Translations under genes and position numbers: made by a program
Shown here: positions 1 to 11,798 of the stretch, piece after piece
Position numbering within the stretch: position 1 is the stretch's first letter
Layout of the letters: each line of letters begins with the position of its first letter
Assembly (NCBI GenBank): GCA_949128115.1
Contig: OX421964.1
Span: forward strand, 48,462,601 to 48,526,600
Source of the DNA: Anaspis maculata
Lineage: Eukaryota; Arthropoda; Insecta; Coleoptera; Scraptiidae
Direction: 5' to 3'
DNA length: 64,000 nucleotides
The notes under the pieces: model-generated
What the model saw: only the letters and a program-made list of their open reading frames with translations
What the model was told of the DNA's origin: nothing
Databases searched by the model: none

Positions 1-378
1 TTACCGACAACTTTCCGGCTGAGCCAGCAGAACTTCCGGGAATCACGAGCCGACGCACACTGGGCGGAATCGCGTTCGTAGCCGGACATAAGTCTGAAAA
101 ATGATTTTGAGAATTCAGCGATGATTCTATTCCAGGGGTGTAGCCAATTAGTCCACGATCTCATTTCATTGTAAATATGTTGTTCCAACTCCTCTCTTAT
201 TGAGTAATCAAGTCTCAAAGTTGGGGTCATTACCACAGCCCAAAACAAAAAAAACGTTCCAATATTATGGAGCATTTTCAGATCAGGGTAACACAGTCAT
301 ATAAACTGTTATTTCGACTTAAATGGATAGCTCTTGTAGCCTGATCAATGTAGAATCAAATTATAAAGATTGTTTTAC
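1..378. other. Unique sequence, no gene seen
   Basis: No open frame of note, RNA gene or repeat partner elsewhere in the window was recognised. The first 120 bases are relatively GC-rich and the rest is AT-rich. Confidence 0.5.
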
Positions 379-390
379 TACAGGGTGTTT
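379..390 (+). repeat. Single TACAGGGTG-type element end
   Basis: TACAGGGTGTTTG is the left-end sequence shared by many foldback elements in this window. I found no matching reverse-complement end in the next 400 bases, so this is either a decayed element, one whose right arm was lost, or a chance match. Following sequence to about 740 is AT-rich and non-coding. Confidence 0.35.
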
Positions 391-760
391 GAAAAAGCTC
401 TAAAAAAATTACATAAAGATAACTGAAAAATGCCGTTTTTTCTTGTGAATAAGTAATTTTCGCTGGTGTGAAAGTGGTGGTTGCCTTCAATTGCCATCAA
501 AGTTTTTGATGACATTGTGTCTGTGGACCATTCATCCTCACAGAAACATTGGAATATCCTGCGACTATGCGCGACTCTGCGGTTGGTCGATTTTTTTTCA
601 AGAGTATTTTCAATAATTTTGCTGTAACTTTTTTGAATATAATAGGTGATAAATCAGGTTCAACTTGAAAAAATCATGGGCTATGGTGAGTATGGTGAAT
701 AAATGTCATGATATCAAATGACCACCTCTTCCTAATGGGAAAAAACGAAAAAAAAAGAAA

Positions 761-836
761 TGCCCTCGACTAGGATTTGAACCCGGGATCTCTCGCAAGG
801 GAGTTCATGTCAAGCTAGCTGAGCTACTTCGCCCAC
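761..836 (-). repeat. tRNA-like sequence, probably a SINE head
   Basis: Read on the minus strand this stretch has a tRNA-like A box (GTAGCTCAGCTAGC, forward 813-826) and a good B box (GGTTCAAATCC, forward 773-783) at normal spacing, followed by a run of T that could stop RNA polymerase III. The acceptor and T stems pair poorly, so a functional tRNA is unlikely; a tRNA-derived SINE head or tRNA pseudogene fits better. The downstream body of a SINE was not delimited. Confidence 0.5.
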
Positions 837-840
837 TGTG

Positions 841-1196
841 CGACGCCAGGAACATCCATCGGAGGTCTGGTGGCCTGATGGGGACGGCAGGAATGGAGAC
901 GTCAAGACTTCGGCAACAAACGTCGGCCACAGGGAAGTCCTTTTCCATTTTCCTTCTACTTGCTAGAAAGCTAGAAGCTATGTAGATCCGGCACGTTGCG
1001 TTTTGAATTTATTGTTCATACTGCGGTGGCCTAGTGCCCCGGTTTCACTTGGAAGAGTCTTCAACTCTTTCCAGTTTAGTGTGTGAGCGGCCCTCTGCCA
1101 GTATTGTTTGTGTTTTGAAGCGGGAAGCTTCACTTTTCGTATCTTGTACCTGGCCCGCTGGGCGTTTATTGTAAATTGTGTTCAAAATATCTTTTC
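841..1196. other. Unique sequence, no gene seen
   Basis: Slightly GC-rich at 840-930. No recognisable gene or repeat partner. Confidence 0.4.
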
Positions 1197-1306
1197 CGTG
1201 TGTAAAATACACGACTTGTACAATGCACTTGTTTCGTTCGCTTGTTCAAAACAAGCGTGTGTAAAATACACGACTTGTACAATGCACTTGTTTCGTTCGC
1301 TTGTTC
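1197..1306 (+). repeat. Two-copy tandem duplication, 59-bp period
   Basis: A block of about 50 bases beginning CGTGTGTAAAATACACGAC occurs at 1197 and again at 1256 with no difference that I can see; the 59-bp unit includes a short AAACAAG-rich joint. Near identity suggests a recent slippage or unequal-exchange duplication. Period 59 is not a multiple of three, and the two copies are read in different frames by the small open frames over them, so a coding role is unlikely. Confidence 0.9.
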
Positions 1307-2488
1307 CATTCCACAGCCTGAGGAATGTGGTTTATTGCACGGAGTGGACTCACTCCGGTCCGCATGGGTCAAAACGTTGAATTTGATCGCGCAATAATGG
1401 ATTAGGAAAATCAGGCCCACCACGTAGCAACCTTATTCGCCTGCCCTGAGTGAGTTAGATTATTTTCTACGTCAACTTAAGGACTCACTTAGCAGAAGCA
1501 CTAGCTCGGCTTGTGAATACGTCGTATTTCTTTGCTGGAAGCTCCAATTTTCGGATAGGTAGCTGGCGATTTCGTTCCATCGTTGCAGACGCATCATCAT
1601 TATAATCCATTTTATCAACATCTCTTTCCATCTTTTTCTCTCTCCCTCTCTCTGCCGAGTTTGAATCATGGGAACAATGGCAAAGCAATTAGTGCAATAT
1701 AAGAATGAGAAAAGGAGCAGAAGTCCTAATCGAATTTCAATCACCACCAGAGGGATAGTGGATGGCATAGTCCGCGGGGCTAGTCATTAGGAAAAGGAGG
1801 CACAGAGCGGCGTGTCGAAAATCCACGAGAATAACACACGAGATCTGACGGAGCTTTACTTTCCATCAATAAGTAGTAAAAAAAAGGAAAGCTCAGCGTT
1901 GGAATAATAAGAACGTTTGTATAAATAATGAATAATCGATAGAGAGGAGCGGTCGGACGGCACAGCAGACCGGGCACCGGTTTACTCCAGATATTGACTA
2001 CTATTATACTATACTGCTGCTGATGGTGGTGGAATAGTATACAGGGGACTCCCGAATAGTTGCGGTGTACTGTTCAGGCATCGGTGCGCTTGGTCGTGGA
2101 TGCACCCGCAGAAAATTTTTGGTGCAAATTGCCGGGAGGGAATGCGCCAAGTTAGAGCTTAATCGAGTTTCTGATGCCGGGTGTGTACATGGTATATGTG
2201 TGGATTTCAAAGTGTGCTTAAACAATTTAATTAATTTAAACTATCAGTTTAAACTCGCAACAAGAACGATTTAACGATGTTCTAATTGCATTCAGCATCA
2301 GTATGCCTAACTATTGTCTTTTGCAATTCCATTACTCGATGCTGGAAGGATTGAATTGAACGTCCGTTCCGTTTCAGCTCCAATACCTGCGCCATAGAAG
2401 GCTATACAGGCTGGAGTGATTTGAAATCACATCATGTTGAGCGGTGAGGGGTTAAGTATCTCAATTCTCAAGTCCCGAGATGTCCAGT
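1307..2488. other. Unique sequence with a pyrimidine-rich tract
   Basis: Contains a short CTCTCT-rich tract near 1627-1655. Several open frames of 65-98 codons on both strands have no recognisable domain and no consistent start context. No repeat partner seen. Confidence 0.4.
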
Positions 2489-3449
2489 ATACCGGGTGAT
2501 CATTTGAAAACTATCCACCTGCAATATCTCCCGACATCTAATGAAAATGTGTTCAAAGAAAAAACAGGTCGATTTTTATATGGAGGGGGACATCTAAAAC
2601 ATACAATGGCAAATTTCTATCCTTAGCCTTAGAAAAATTATTTATAAAATTTTTTACTCCACCTCCTTTCTTCCTAAAACTCCTTGAGTGTCCAGTTTAA
2701 TATTCTTGACCTCTCAATTCTCTTCAATGCAGTCAACGTCATCCTGCACAGCATCGGAAAAGAAAGTTTTCTGAAAAAAGTGCCACCCAAATTCACCCCT
2801 TCGCTCCCCCTACCACACCTAAAAAATTTAAAATGACAATACCTACTTTGTGATACATCAAATTGAAGGAAAGAAAATTCTTTTCCTGGATAAAATTTCC
2901 CCTCGTTCCCCTCCTAAAATATTCCAAATGTCCAATTTAATGGGGGAGGAGTTGAAAATTTAAAAAAAAATCTTTTTAGAAAGAGAATTCAATTTTCTTC
3001 AATTTGATGTATCACAAAGTAAGTGGTGTTGTGTTAAATTTCGAAGTTGAGGTGGAAGAGAGCAATGGGGTAAATTTGGGTGACACTTTTTACACCGAAA
3101 ATTATCTTCTTTGATGCTATTTGGGATGATGCTGACCAAACTAAGGAGAGTTAGGGGGTCCAGAATATTAAATGGAACACTCAGAGAATTTTCAAGGATT
3201 TTAAAAAAATATTTTTTTCAGAAGGAGAATTTAATTCTCTCCAATTTGATGTATCGCAAGGTAGGTGGTGTCATTTGAAATTTCAAAGTTGGGGTGGGTG
3301 GGGGCGAGGGGGCTGAAGATAGAAATTTGCCAATGTATGTTTTAGATGTCCCAGTCGATATAAAAATCGACCTGTTTTTGCTCGAAAGAATATTGACCAG
3401 GGATCGGGAGTTATTGCAGGTGGATAGTTTTCAAATGATCACCCGGTAT
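2489..3449. mobile_element. Foldback element, TACCGGGTGATC family, long copy
   Basis: The ends are a near-perfect inverted repeat: TACCGGGTGATCATTTGA at 2490 and its reverse complement ending at 3449, continuing inward for about 130 bases on each side. The outer flanks read TA, consistent with a TA target. Internally a second inverted pair (CAATTTGATGTATCAC at about 3000 and its complement near 2850) makes the element palindromic over most of its 0.96 kb. A 350-bp relative lies at 46734-47083 and keeps the ends and the right subterminal block but lacks most of the middle. No transposase coding is visible. Non-autonomous foldback or MITE, probably moved in trans by a Tc1/mariner-type enzyme (inference from the TA ends). 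Confidence 0.85.
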
Positions 3450-3794
3450 AAGGAAGTCTCGCTCTTGAAGTTAGTTGGAGTAATAAAATGGAGCTGACTG
3501 GGTAAAACGATCGTGCGGTATTTGAGGCGTTTCCAATCGTAGCCGAAAAAAATATGGGTTTTCAATAGACCGACAGCATAGCTCTTTTTGAAGTTGAAAT
3601 CCATATTGGAGCCGTGGAGAGTAGTGTAGACTATATGAGAACTGGGTAGAGTACTGTTGGTGAATCCACCAAATGTCGAACGCAAAAACTTAATGTTTAG
3701 TAAGACAAGCTGAACGAACTAACGTCACAAGAATTACCAAATGACAGAGCCACACCGTTACCACAGAATCCATTACCCAGTCGTTCAACCTATT

Positions 3795-3937
3795 ATAGCT
3801 GTATTACACTACACAATTTCTTGTACAACTTCTTGTACAATCTGTCAGTTAAACAATCAAGTTCAATGTTTTTTGACACTATTTTGGCAGATTCTACAAA
3901 AAATTGTACAAGAAATTGTGTAGTGTAATACAGCTAT
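3795..3937. mobile_element. Palindromic MITE, 143 bp
   Basis: ATAGCTGTATTACACTACAC at the left end is matched by its reverse complement at the right end, and pairing continues through ACAATTTCTTGTACAA for about 40 bases per arm. The loop is about 60 bases. No second copy found here, so the exact ends rest on arm pairing alone. Confidence 0.8.
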
Positions 3938-4553
3938 GAGGAAGGTTAGAAGTACAATGGTACGAGAAGAGCGCCAGGAGTTCTCGATCTGACCATGAAA
4001 GAGGCAACATAAGACAATTTCAGCCGGATTTTTGTATATGAGCTCAGTTAAGCATTTAGTTTATCATATACTAAAAGTCCTCAAGAATCCGGTGTGTACT
4101 TCGGCCGTTGTGGCCTCGAGAAGAACTTGAAGATCAGTTTTTCGCGTATATCTTGTGAACAATAGCACTAGGGAAAAAAGTAATCCAAAATGAAATTGTT
4201 AGTTATTTTATTATCTGCAAGAAAGGTTCCTGCACATTTCATCGTCAATCCACTCCTTCTTCGTCAAAACACAAGAAAATTGAAATAGTCCAGCCGCTCG
4301 ATGCTGAAGACTGTATGGACCTTGAGTTTTATGATGGCAGGGTGCCACTTGGTACCGTGGCACTTGGCCGTTTCTGATATATCTTCAGAAGACTGAAGTT
4401 GTTACCAAAAAAAAAAATTGTTTTTCGTGTTTTTATGATTAATTACATTTAAAATGAAATAACAGTGAAGAACACTCTCTAGGCCAACTATTTATGAAAA
4501 AAACACAGTCAACTTTTTTTCTAATGAGTAAACGAAATTTCAGTCTTTTGAAG
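3938..4553. other. Unique sequence, no gene seen
   Basis: AT-rich, no recognisable gene, RNA or repeat partner. Confidence 0.4.
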
Positions 4554-4557
4554 ATAT

Positions 4558-4943
4558 TGTAACGGTATTCGGGTTCACCTATTTCGAAATTAAACGCGCT
4601 GATTTACTTGTAAATAAACTGCACTTTATTTACTACTACCGATACAACTAAATAACGCACACAATTATTAATCGCTTGGAAATTCACGATGTCGCTTGAT
4701 ATGTTATCGCCACGGTCGCTTGATGTCAACTCTCCTCGATGCCAGGTCGAGTTTCTCTCTTATAGTGGCATCGAAGGTTCTGGATGCTGTTTGAACGTTG
4801 GAGTTTCCAGCACACAAGGATTTTTCTGTATCTACGTCGAAAATATACGCGTACCTTCTACGGCACCTCCACCAAAAGTCTTGACGTGTTGTGACCTACC
4901 GCTGCAGTCTCTCGATGCTTCGATGGTCGCGAGCTTCGTAACA
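4558..4943 (-). mobile_element. Solo LTR, 386 bp, with 4-bp target duplication
   Basis: The stretch starts TGTAACG and ends CGTAACA, the TG...CA inverted ends of an LTR, and is flanked directly by ATAT on both sides (4554-4557 and 4944-4947). A 4-bp duplication suits Ty3/gypsy-type integration. TTTATT words near 4620-4635 could be a polyadenylation signal on the minus strand, hence the strand call, which is weak. There is no internal region beside it, so it is a solo LTR left by LTR-LTR recombination. The 203-codon open frame that begins at 4689 runs through it and out past its end, so that frame is very probably not a gene. Confidence 0.7.
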
Positions 4944-5261
4944 ATATTTCAAGAACGGCTCAGATATTTGATTCAAGTTTACGACGACTTCATGACCATG
5001 AAATCACGATTATTTGTGGCGATTTACATGTCTTCACCTATTTTGGTTCTTGAGATATTTGCACCTCAAGAATGTGGGTGCAAATTCTTAAGGTGCACCC
5101 TCAAGAATTTGCAAACTTGTTTGAGCAAGTTGAAAATGTTCACCTTGACATTCTTATTTCACCCTGTATATGCCGTCGGCATAGTTGCTATTGATGGCTT
5201 CAAGTTTCAATCAAAAGAGAATGGATCAAACGAGGGATCAAACAACACCTCTTCACAGTTT

Positions 5262-5380
5262 ATTCTCCTTAGCTACCTGGTTTTATCCCCCTTCCCTTAA
5301 ATGGTGTTGATACGGCGTTTGATAGATGCGTACTTGAGGTGGAACGACCGACTTCATTGAACAACCAGAGCATAGTGACA
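5262..5380 (+). repeat. Dispersed repeat, copy 1
   Basis: About 110 bases containing AGGTGGAACGACCGACTT match 13865-13980 (TGTGGAACGACCGACTTTA) in the same orientation with scattered differences. Family unknown; perhaps a fragment of a longer element. Confidence 0.6.
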
Positions 5381-6415
5381 AGTAAGCGAATAAGCTCAAC
5401 TTATACCCGAATTCCGGGCAACTCAGAACAAATAGCTTTAAAGATTGATATCAAGGGGCGAAAATTACCAGCGAAGTTAACACGATTTATAAAACTTTGA
5501 TCTGTTGATTCTGTTGCAATATTAAACATTAGTGTATTTAGGATTTTGGGGTGCGGGAAGGAAAGTGGAGTCCTCTCAATTAGTTTTTAATTACCATCGC
5601 CGCCGATGCTGGGAGATTACCGTTGCCGAGGCTGCTGGAAAACTTGGTACCACTCCATGTTCACAGGAGCGGAATGAAAGTTTTTGTGGCGAGCAACTCG
5701 GCCGAGAGCTCAGTTACAGCTGTGTGAGGGTGCTTTTGCTCTGGTGTGTTGCGTACAAGGTGAATGGTACGTGGTACGTGATGTCCACATTACGCATTAC
5801 ACAATATGGTTTTATTGCGATCGTTGCCGTCTGGATTCAGTCGACTTGGCACGTCATTGTATGCCTATATTGCGTTCAAGTCGCGAGACACACACCGCCG
5901 CCCGTTCTGCCTAATCCAATTCACCACGCCACTGTTGTTGTATGTATGCATGTTGGGTTGCTGCTGTCGGCGGGCTTTCTCTCGGAATTGGAAAACCAGA
6001 ATTTGAAAAGCGCCGTAGAAAACTTTTAAATTGAATCCAACTGTAGCGCAAAAGAAAAGGATGTGTATAAGATGTGGCCGGCATAATTTAAAAATGTCGA
6101 TTGAGCTTGAAAGTGGCAAACAGAGAGGCGGCAATAGTATATTATTCAACAAGCTGGTAATGATTGCTTCTTACTCATGTAGATGCAGTTTGCCGACACG
6201 AGTCTTGGCGAGTGTCGTAAAGCATCCGAATGAGTAATAGCCATTACCCGCGAGTAGAATACTATGCTTTATACCAGTCTTATTGAAAAGTGCAGGCATG
6301 TATGCGCGTGATAATGCGTGCATTATTCAATAGGATTGAATAAAATAAAAGATTTGTATGTTTTAGTTTAGTAATTTAAAAGGGAGCCTTAATTTTGAGA
6401 GAACATTGATAATTT
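5381..6415. other. Unique sequence with an unsupported 165-codon open frame
   Basis: An open frame runs from 5532 to 6029 on the plus strand. It is rich in Cys, Val and Tyr, has hydrophobic stretches, and shows no domain I recognise, no ATG with a good context and no homologue in the window. Two other frames over the same stretch are also open, which suggests base composition rather than coding. A short or species-specific exon cannot be excluded. Confidence 0.3.
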
Positions 6416-6822
6416 CACAGACCGCGATTATCAGCGTTGGTTACCCGTGCGCTTATTATCCGTGCGTTGCTGTTGCTCATCCGTGCGCGGATTATCCGTG
6501 ACGAAAGCTGGAAATGACGTGTCTCCGTATTTCACCTTCCCACAAAAGTCAAATTTCCAAAACCAATAAAAACAGTCCACTGTAAAGTCGTATGCTCCGT
6601 TATAAATGAAAATAGAATAATGTATTCTTGTATTTTTGTTTTGTTCAACCAGTTTCTTTACTTTTTTGCTTATAATTATGTATCGAAGTGTTGGTAAATA
6701 GTGTTAGTTAGTAATCTCAAAAAATTAGCGCCTTTTGGGCATCATTTCGATTAGCCGTGTTTTTTCAATTACCCCGTTAAGGCTCGGTCCCGGCCAGTAC
6801 GGATAATCGAGGTTCTACTGTA
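6416..6822. mobile_element. pogo/Tigger-type MITE or remnant
   Basis: The right end at 6800-6820 reads CGGATAATCGAGGTTCTACTG followed by TA; its reverse complement, CAGTAGAACCTCGATTATCC, is the well-known pogo/Tigger terminal repeat. The left end near 6416 (CAGACCGCGATTATCAGCG) is a decayed partner, and TTATCCGTGCG-type words repeat several times just inside it, a common subterminal feature. About 400 bp and no transposase frame, so a non-autonomous or deleted copy. Confidence 0.7.
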
Positions 6823-7604
6823 ATGATGATAGTAATAATGCTGATAACATTACGTATTTTTACCAATTGAAGCAAGAAGAACTATAAAAACAAACAAAAA
6901 TTGAGCTTCTCGCTTAACTCTTAACATAAGCTTTCCAAGGTTTCGCGAATACGTGGATAGGACCCACCAAATCAGAGCTTGTTTGTTAATTTCTTCTTCT
7001 GCCAGTGCAGTGGTGCGAAATTGCTTTTCTTCAAATTTCTGACATTTTTGGAAATTTAATTCAGCTATTTCAGACAGGCAGTAGAAAAATCAGGATTTTG
7101 TTTTTAGGTTTTTCAACTGTTTTCACTTTTTTGTTAGTGGAGCTAGAGAAAAAAAATTGTTCGCGCTCACGGGTCCCTCACGGGACACCGGGCTTCGATG
7201 ATATCACCTTCGTAACCACCCTCTCGGCGGCACTGTCAACAGCAAGAGTTTATTAAGACCATTATCGCAACTATAGCTATAACTGAGATTCTCGAGAAAT
7301 ATCATTTAGACATTTTTTTGTCATATCGAAATTTTAGTTTTTCGAGTTAAGTGCGGCCATGGAGCTTCCACGACAATGATTCTCGCTTGCAGAAGCTCTA
7401 TCTCAAAAACCATAGGTCGCAGAAAGTTGAGTTACAAACCACACTGTAGGGAATTTCATTGGCTTCAAAATGACTCTCCACATCTTTTGCTCTCAAATGA
7501 CCCGAAATCAAGATATTTGGCAGAAACCACGCTGGTGCATTTCTTTTTGATTATGGCGACATGACGCCGACTTTTTCGAAAGGGGGAAAATTAGTATTAG
7601 TAAT
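6823..7604. other. Unique sequence, no gene seen
   Basis: Open frames of 83 and 62 codons at 7005-7256 and 7376-7564 have no recognisable domain. No repeat partner identified. Confidence 0.35.
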
Positions 7605-9449
7605 GGGGCATAGGTCGTGCCGTGTGCAGCTTCGTGAAGATATATAAAGAATTGTCTTAATCGATTCCTGGGGGATCAAGGACCATGGAAAATTATGGTG
7701 GAATATTGGCATCTACTGCAGGCAAATATGGTGGAGGCGCCAAAATGGGCTACATCTGGTAATAAGAAACTGGTTGTAGCTCTTTTGTTTTTCAACGGAT
7801 TCTAACACCTAGAATGTAATTTTTTAGACAAAAGAATTCTGTTTTTATTTTATGCCTAAATTTACAAACGTCATTTCGGGAAACTGTCAAAATTGTCTTT
7901 ATAAGATATGCTATATTCCGGCTTTTTTTGAAGGTTATCCGATATTTTTAAACCTGGCAGTATTAGAGATCTTGAGGTGCCCTTTCCAAATTTCTACTTT
8001 TCCACTTCGTATCTTTGCCGTTTTGGCCGCCATATTGAAAAGATGGCGCCCAAAAAAACAATTTTTTGTCAATATCCTGAATTCAACTGACTCAAGATTG
8101 AAACGTGTATATGCGGAGGAAAGTCCATTCAAAGTCTCTACAATTTGACATATCAATCATTCTTGTGCGCCTTACGGTTCTTGAGTTAGGACTTTCAGAA
8201 CTTCCGGAAGCATCAACTTTCGGCATTCCATCAGCGTGTTAAATTGATACGGCCGTCATGTAGTAGGCCGTATCCATATCCATAGCAGTAACCATAAATA
8301 GCTCTTGGCTATTAATCATAGATGATAAAAATTAGAAAATCGATCATGGTGATGTTAATTGTGCAATTACAGGGTGAACTGTGAAGGCAAACTGACTCTA
8401 GAAAGAAATAAAGGCGATATAGCATTTGAAGAGTATCAGATACATTCGAAACTCATTATTATGATGAAATTTGGGGTTATTATTCAGAATATCCACTTTT
8501 CCACTTCGTATCTCTGCCGTTCTGACCATAATTTTAGAAAATTCGTCATAAAACAATAGACTTCATATCAAAGTGAAGGTCCAATAAATTCTCTTAGATT
8601 TGACATTTGAATCACCTATGTGCGACTTCCGGTTCTCAAGCTATACCTTTTCAAAGTCAATTTTCCCTTAGAGTTCACCCTGTAGTCGCATAACAACCGT
8701 TACCATGATTGATTTTCTGGATATTATTAATGGTTTGTGGTTGACAACTGATCATTATTTATGGTTGATTTGACTGCCACGTGGAGTTAAGATCAACTTA
8801 ACATGCTGATTGGATGACAAAAGTTGATGCTTCAGGGAGTTCTAGAAGCCATAACCCAAGAACCGGAAGTAGCACGTACACGAGTAAGGTGTCAAATTGT
8901 AGAGAATTGAATAAGCTTCCATTCGCATGCAAACGATTCTACCTCACATTGACTGAAATAAAGATATTGGCAAAAAACTGTTTTTTGAGCGCCATCTTTT
9001 CAATATGGCGGCCAACAAGGCAAAGATACGAAATGGAAAAGTGGAAATTCGGAAAGGGCACAACAAGATCTATAATACTGCCAAGTTTAAAAAATATCGG
9101 ATAGCCTTCAAAAAAGGCCGGAATTTAGCATATCTTATGGGGACAATTTAGACAGTTTTCCGAAATGATGTTCGTCAATTCAGGTACAGAATAAGAAGAA
9201 ATTTTTTTGTTCACAAAATGACGTTCCAGATATCAAAATCCGTTGGAAAACAAACGATCTACAGCCAGTTTCTTATTACCAGATGAAGCCCAGTTTGGCG
9301 CCTCCACCATATTTGCCTGCAGCAGATCTCAATATTCCGCCATCATTTTTCATGGTCCTTGATCGCCCAAGAATCGATTCGGTCATAACTCTATATACAT
9401 ATCTTGATGAAGTTGCACACGGCCAAGCTTTTTTTGACCCTATGCCCCC
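7605..9449. mobile_element. Large palindrome D, 1.85 kb
   Basis: GGGGCATA at 7605 pairs with TATGCCCC ending at 9449, and the two arms stay recognisably complementary for several hundred bases: the ATGGTGGAATATTGG block near 7690 pairs with 9330-9370, GGCGCCAAAATGGGC with about 9290-9305, GGCCGCCATATTG at 8025 with CAATATGGCGGCC at 9001. The arms continue inward past the AAATCGATCATGG block (8338) and its partner ATGATTGATTTTC (8704). The centre is filled by a second inverted element at 8368-8684. No transposase is encoded. The small open frames over the arms are mirror images of each other. Confidence 0.85.
8368..8684. mobile_element. TACAGGGTGAACT element at the centre of palindrome D
   Basis: TACAGGGTGAACT at 8368 is matched by AGTTCACCCTGTA ending at 8684, with weaker inverted similarity for about 35 further bases on each side. 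Its midpoint (8526) coincides with the midpoint of palindrome D (8527). It may be a nested element or an integral inner layer of D. Confidence 0.75.
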
Positions 9450-11752
9450 GGACTATAGGTATGTTGAAACCCTAACTACACAGATCGTTTCAAGCTATAG
9501 TCGTAGCGGTACACCAAATTATTCTGCACTTCTAACGATTTCGATTATTTTCGGCACAGATGATCATTGGAGCTATTCAAGCGTTTTGACCCGCAGCACC
9601 ACCAAATTTGCCCTTCAGGAATGGAGGGGTGGGGGTATCTTCAGAATTTGAAGCTCCAGGTCTAGTATGGTCCAATGAAGACCCACAAAGGCAAGTGAGT
9701 AGTCATTTTCGAATGATTTTCATCTGCTGATGTCGATTCTGACGTGAAAAATGAGTTGCGCAATCATCTGACAAAGATAATTGGTAATAATAAGAGATGA
9801 AGATGAAATCAAGTGGTCATCTATTGAGCTCTGTGGGAACTTGTTTTTTGTGATAAATACATGAAACTTGGTGTGACTGTTCATTATTACTTACTTCCCA
9901 AATATGCAGGGAGCACCACGCGTTTCGACGGATGACGTCGCGACGAAATATCAAAAAACAGTGGTCGCCATTTCCAGAACAGTCGATAGGAATATTATAA
10001 TTTCTTTGATTTCTTTCATCAAGCCATATGCTTTCAAGATTCAATAACATATTTCTGTCGATTTGGGGGAACGGTGGGCTACCAGTGGTGAACCAGGTGC
10101 CTGTAAGGGGAACTGTGAGGTTTCTTCACCCCCAAATTTCCGCGGTCAACATCTTCGGATAAAACTGAGGATAAAACTAACTATTTTGAAGTCTGTGCAT
10201 ACAAATATGTTATCTGGTCAACATTTCTCGTGTTTCGTCCTTCTAGGGACTCCTCAGTATGTTTATACAGATCTAGCGATCAAATGAAAGGCACTCAGAA
10301 AGGTACTTGTTATTACTGGAAAAAAGTGATCTTCAATGTTGTACCATATTAGGTACATACTCGGTTACAGAACTCTTACAAACTAAACTATAAATTATTA
10401 TAACGATTAATCGCCTGTTAATATCGATGCCACCGTACTGAAGAAAAGAAATCGCTTTGTATGAGACCGTATCAAATGATTGAACCATTATTGTTTGTTT
10501 ATTTGTTGTTTTTATCCTTATCGGCATTTCTTATGTCATACGAGTTTGCTGAATTTGATTCCCAAATATCACAAGCTAACGGCTCGATACCAAGTTGGGG
10601 CTGAGACCGCCGTAAGTGTGGTTACCATAGCAACGGCGGATACCAACCAATCAGACCGCTGTATTTGGCGAGTTACGCCGTCCTAAACTTTGCACCTGCA
10701 ACTTGGTATCGAGCCCTAAGAAACTTTGTTTCTATAGCACAAAGCACTGTGCCGGGAATCGAATTCAAGAATTCAAGTTTTTGATATTGGTGCTTTTTTC
10801 AGACGTATTTACTTCATTCATATCCGAGACTTTATTCATACCCTAACACTAGAATCACAGAAATTGCATTTACTCCTTTTTTACCCAATTCAAACAAAAC
10901 GGTATTCCAGAATCGGTTACTTTACTAGGTAGTCTGAATGATCTCGCGCGGTTGCGAAATCTGTATAAACCATACTGAGGAGTTCTTAGAAGGACGAAAC
11001 ATGGAGAATGTTGACCAGATGACATAATTCTTCGTATGGACAAACTTAAAATAGTTTTATCCGAAGATGTTGACCGTGGAAATTTGGGGGTAAAGAAACC
11101 TCACAGCTCCCTCTAGCAGACACCTGACTCACCACTGGTAGCCCACCGCTTCCCCAAGTCGACAGAAATATGTTATTGAATCTCGAAAGCATATGGTTTG
11201 ATGAAAGAAATCAAATAAACTATGATAATATATCGACTATTTTGGAAATGACGACCACTATGTTTTTTGACATTGCGTCGCGACGTCATGCGTCGGAACG
11301 CGTGGTGCTCCCTCCATATTTGGAAAGTAAGTAATAATGAACAGCCCTACTGAGTTTCATGTATTTATCACAAAAAAACAAGTTCCTACAGAGTACAGTA
11401 AATGACCACTTGATTTCATCCTTATCTCTTATTATTACCAATTATCTTTGTCAAATGACTGCGCAACTCATTTTTAACGTGAGAATCGACATCAGCGGAT
11501 GAAAATCATTCGGAAATGACTACTCACTTGCCTTTGTGGGTCTTCATTGGACCATACCAGACCTGGAGCTTCAAATTCTGAAGATACCCCCACCCCTCCG
11601 TTCCTGAGGGGCAAATTTGGTGGTGCTGCGGGTCAAAACGCTTGAATAGGTCCAATGATCATCTGTGCCGAAAATAATCGAAATCGTTAGAAGTGCAGAA
11701 CTTAGACGATTTTAGGCTCGTACCGCGACGACTACTAGTTTCCAACCTATAA
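9450..11752. mobile_element. Large palindrome E, 2.3 kb
   Basis: Arms of about 0.8 kb. The left arm (9452-10285) contains GAGGGGTGGGGGTATCTTC near 9624 and the right arm (10950-11752) contains its complement near 11585; outer ends pair as CTATAGGTATGTTGAAAC with GTTTCCAACCTATAAAC. The spacer of about 0.65 kb holds a 137-bp Harbinger-like MITE at its middle. E begins where D ends. No transposase frame is visible; the 122-codon frame at 9283-9651 runs across the D/E joint and is not a gene. Confidence 0.85.
10580..10716. mobile_element. PIF/Harbinger-like MITE, copy 1
   Basis: Terminal inverted repeats CGGCTCGATACCAAGTTG and CAACTTGGTATCGAGCCC flank a 137-bp unit with a direct TAA duplication on both sides (10577-10579, 10717-10719). 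A 3-bp TWA duplication and G/C-rich ends suit the PIF/Harbinger (Tourist) group. A second copy at 26658-26796 is highly similar throughout. It lies in the spacer of palindrome E. Confidence 0.85.
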
Positions 11753-11798
11753 ACAATTATTTCCTTATTTAAATAAGTAAAAATCCATTTAGTCTTGT

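Noticed and set aside
761..836. Functional tRNA gene
   Set aside because: A and B boxes are good but the acceptor and T stems pair poorly, so a SINE head or tRNA pseudogene is more likely.
4689..5300. 203-codon open frame, the longest in the window
   Set aside because: It runs through the solo LTR at 4558-4943 and out into unrelated sequence, with no domain or plausible start.
7935..9104. Matching small open frames in the arms of D
   Set aside because: Mirror-image arm sequence, frames differ in extent and hold no motif.
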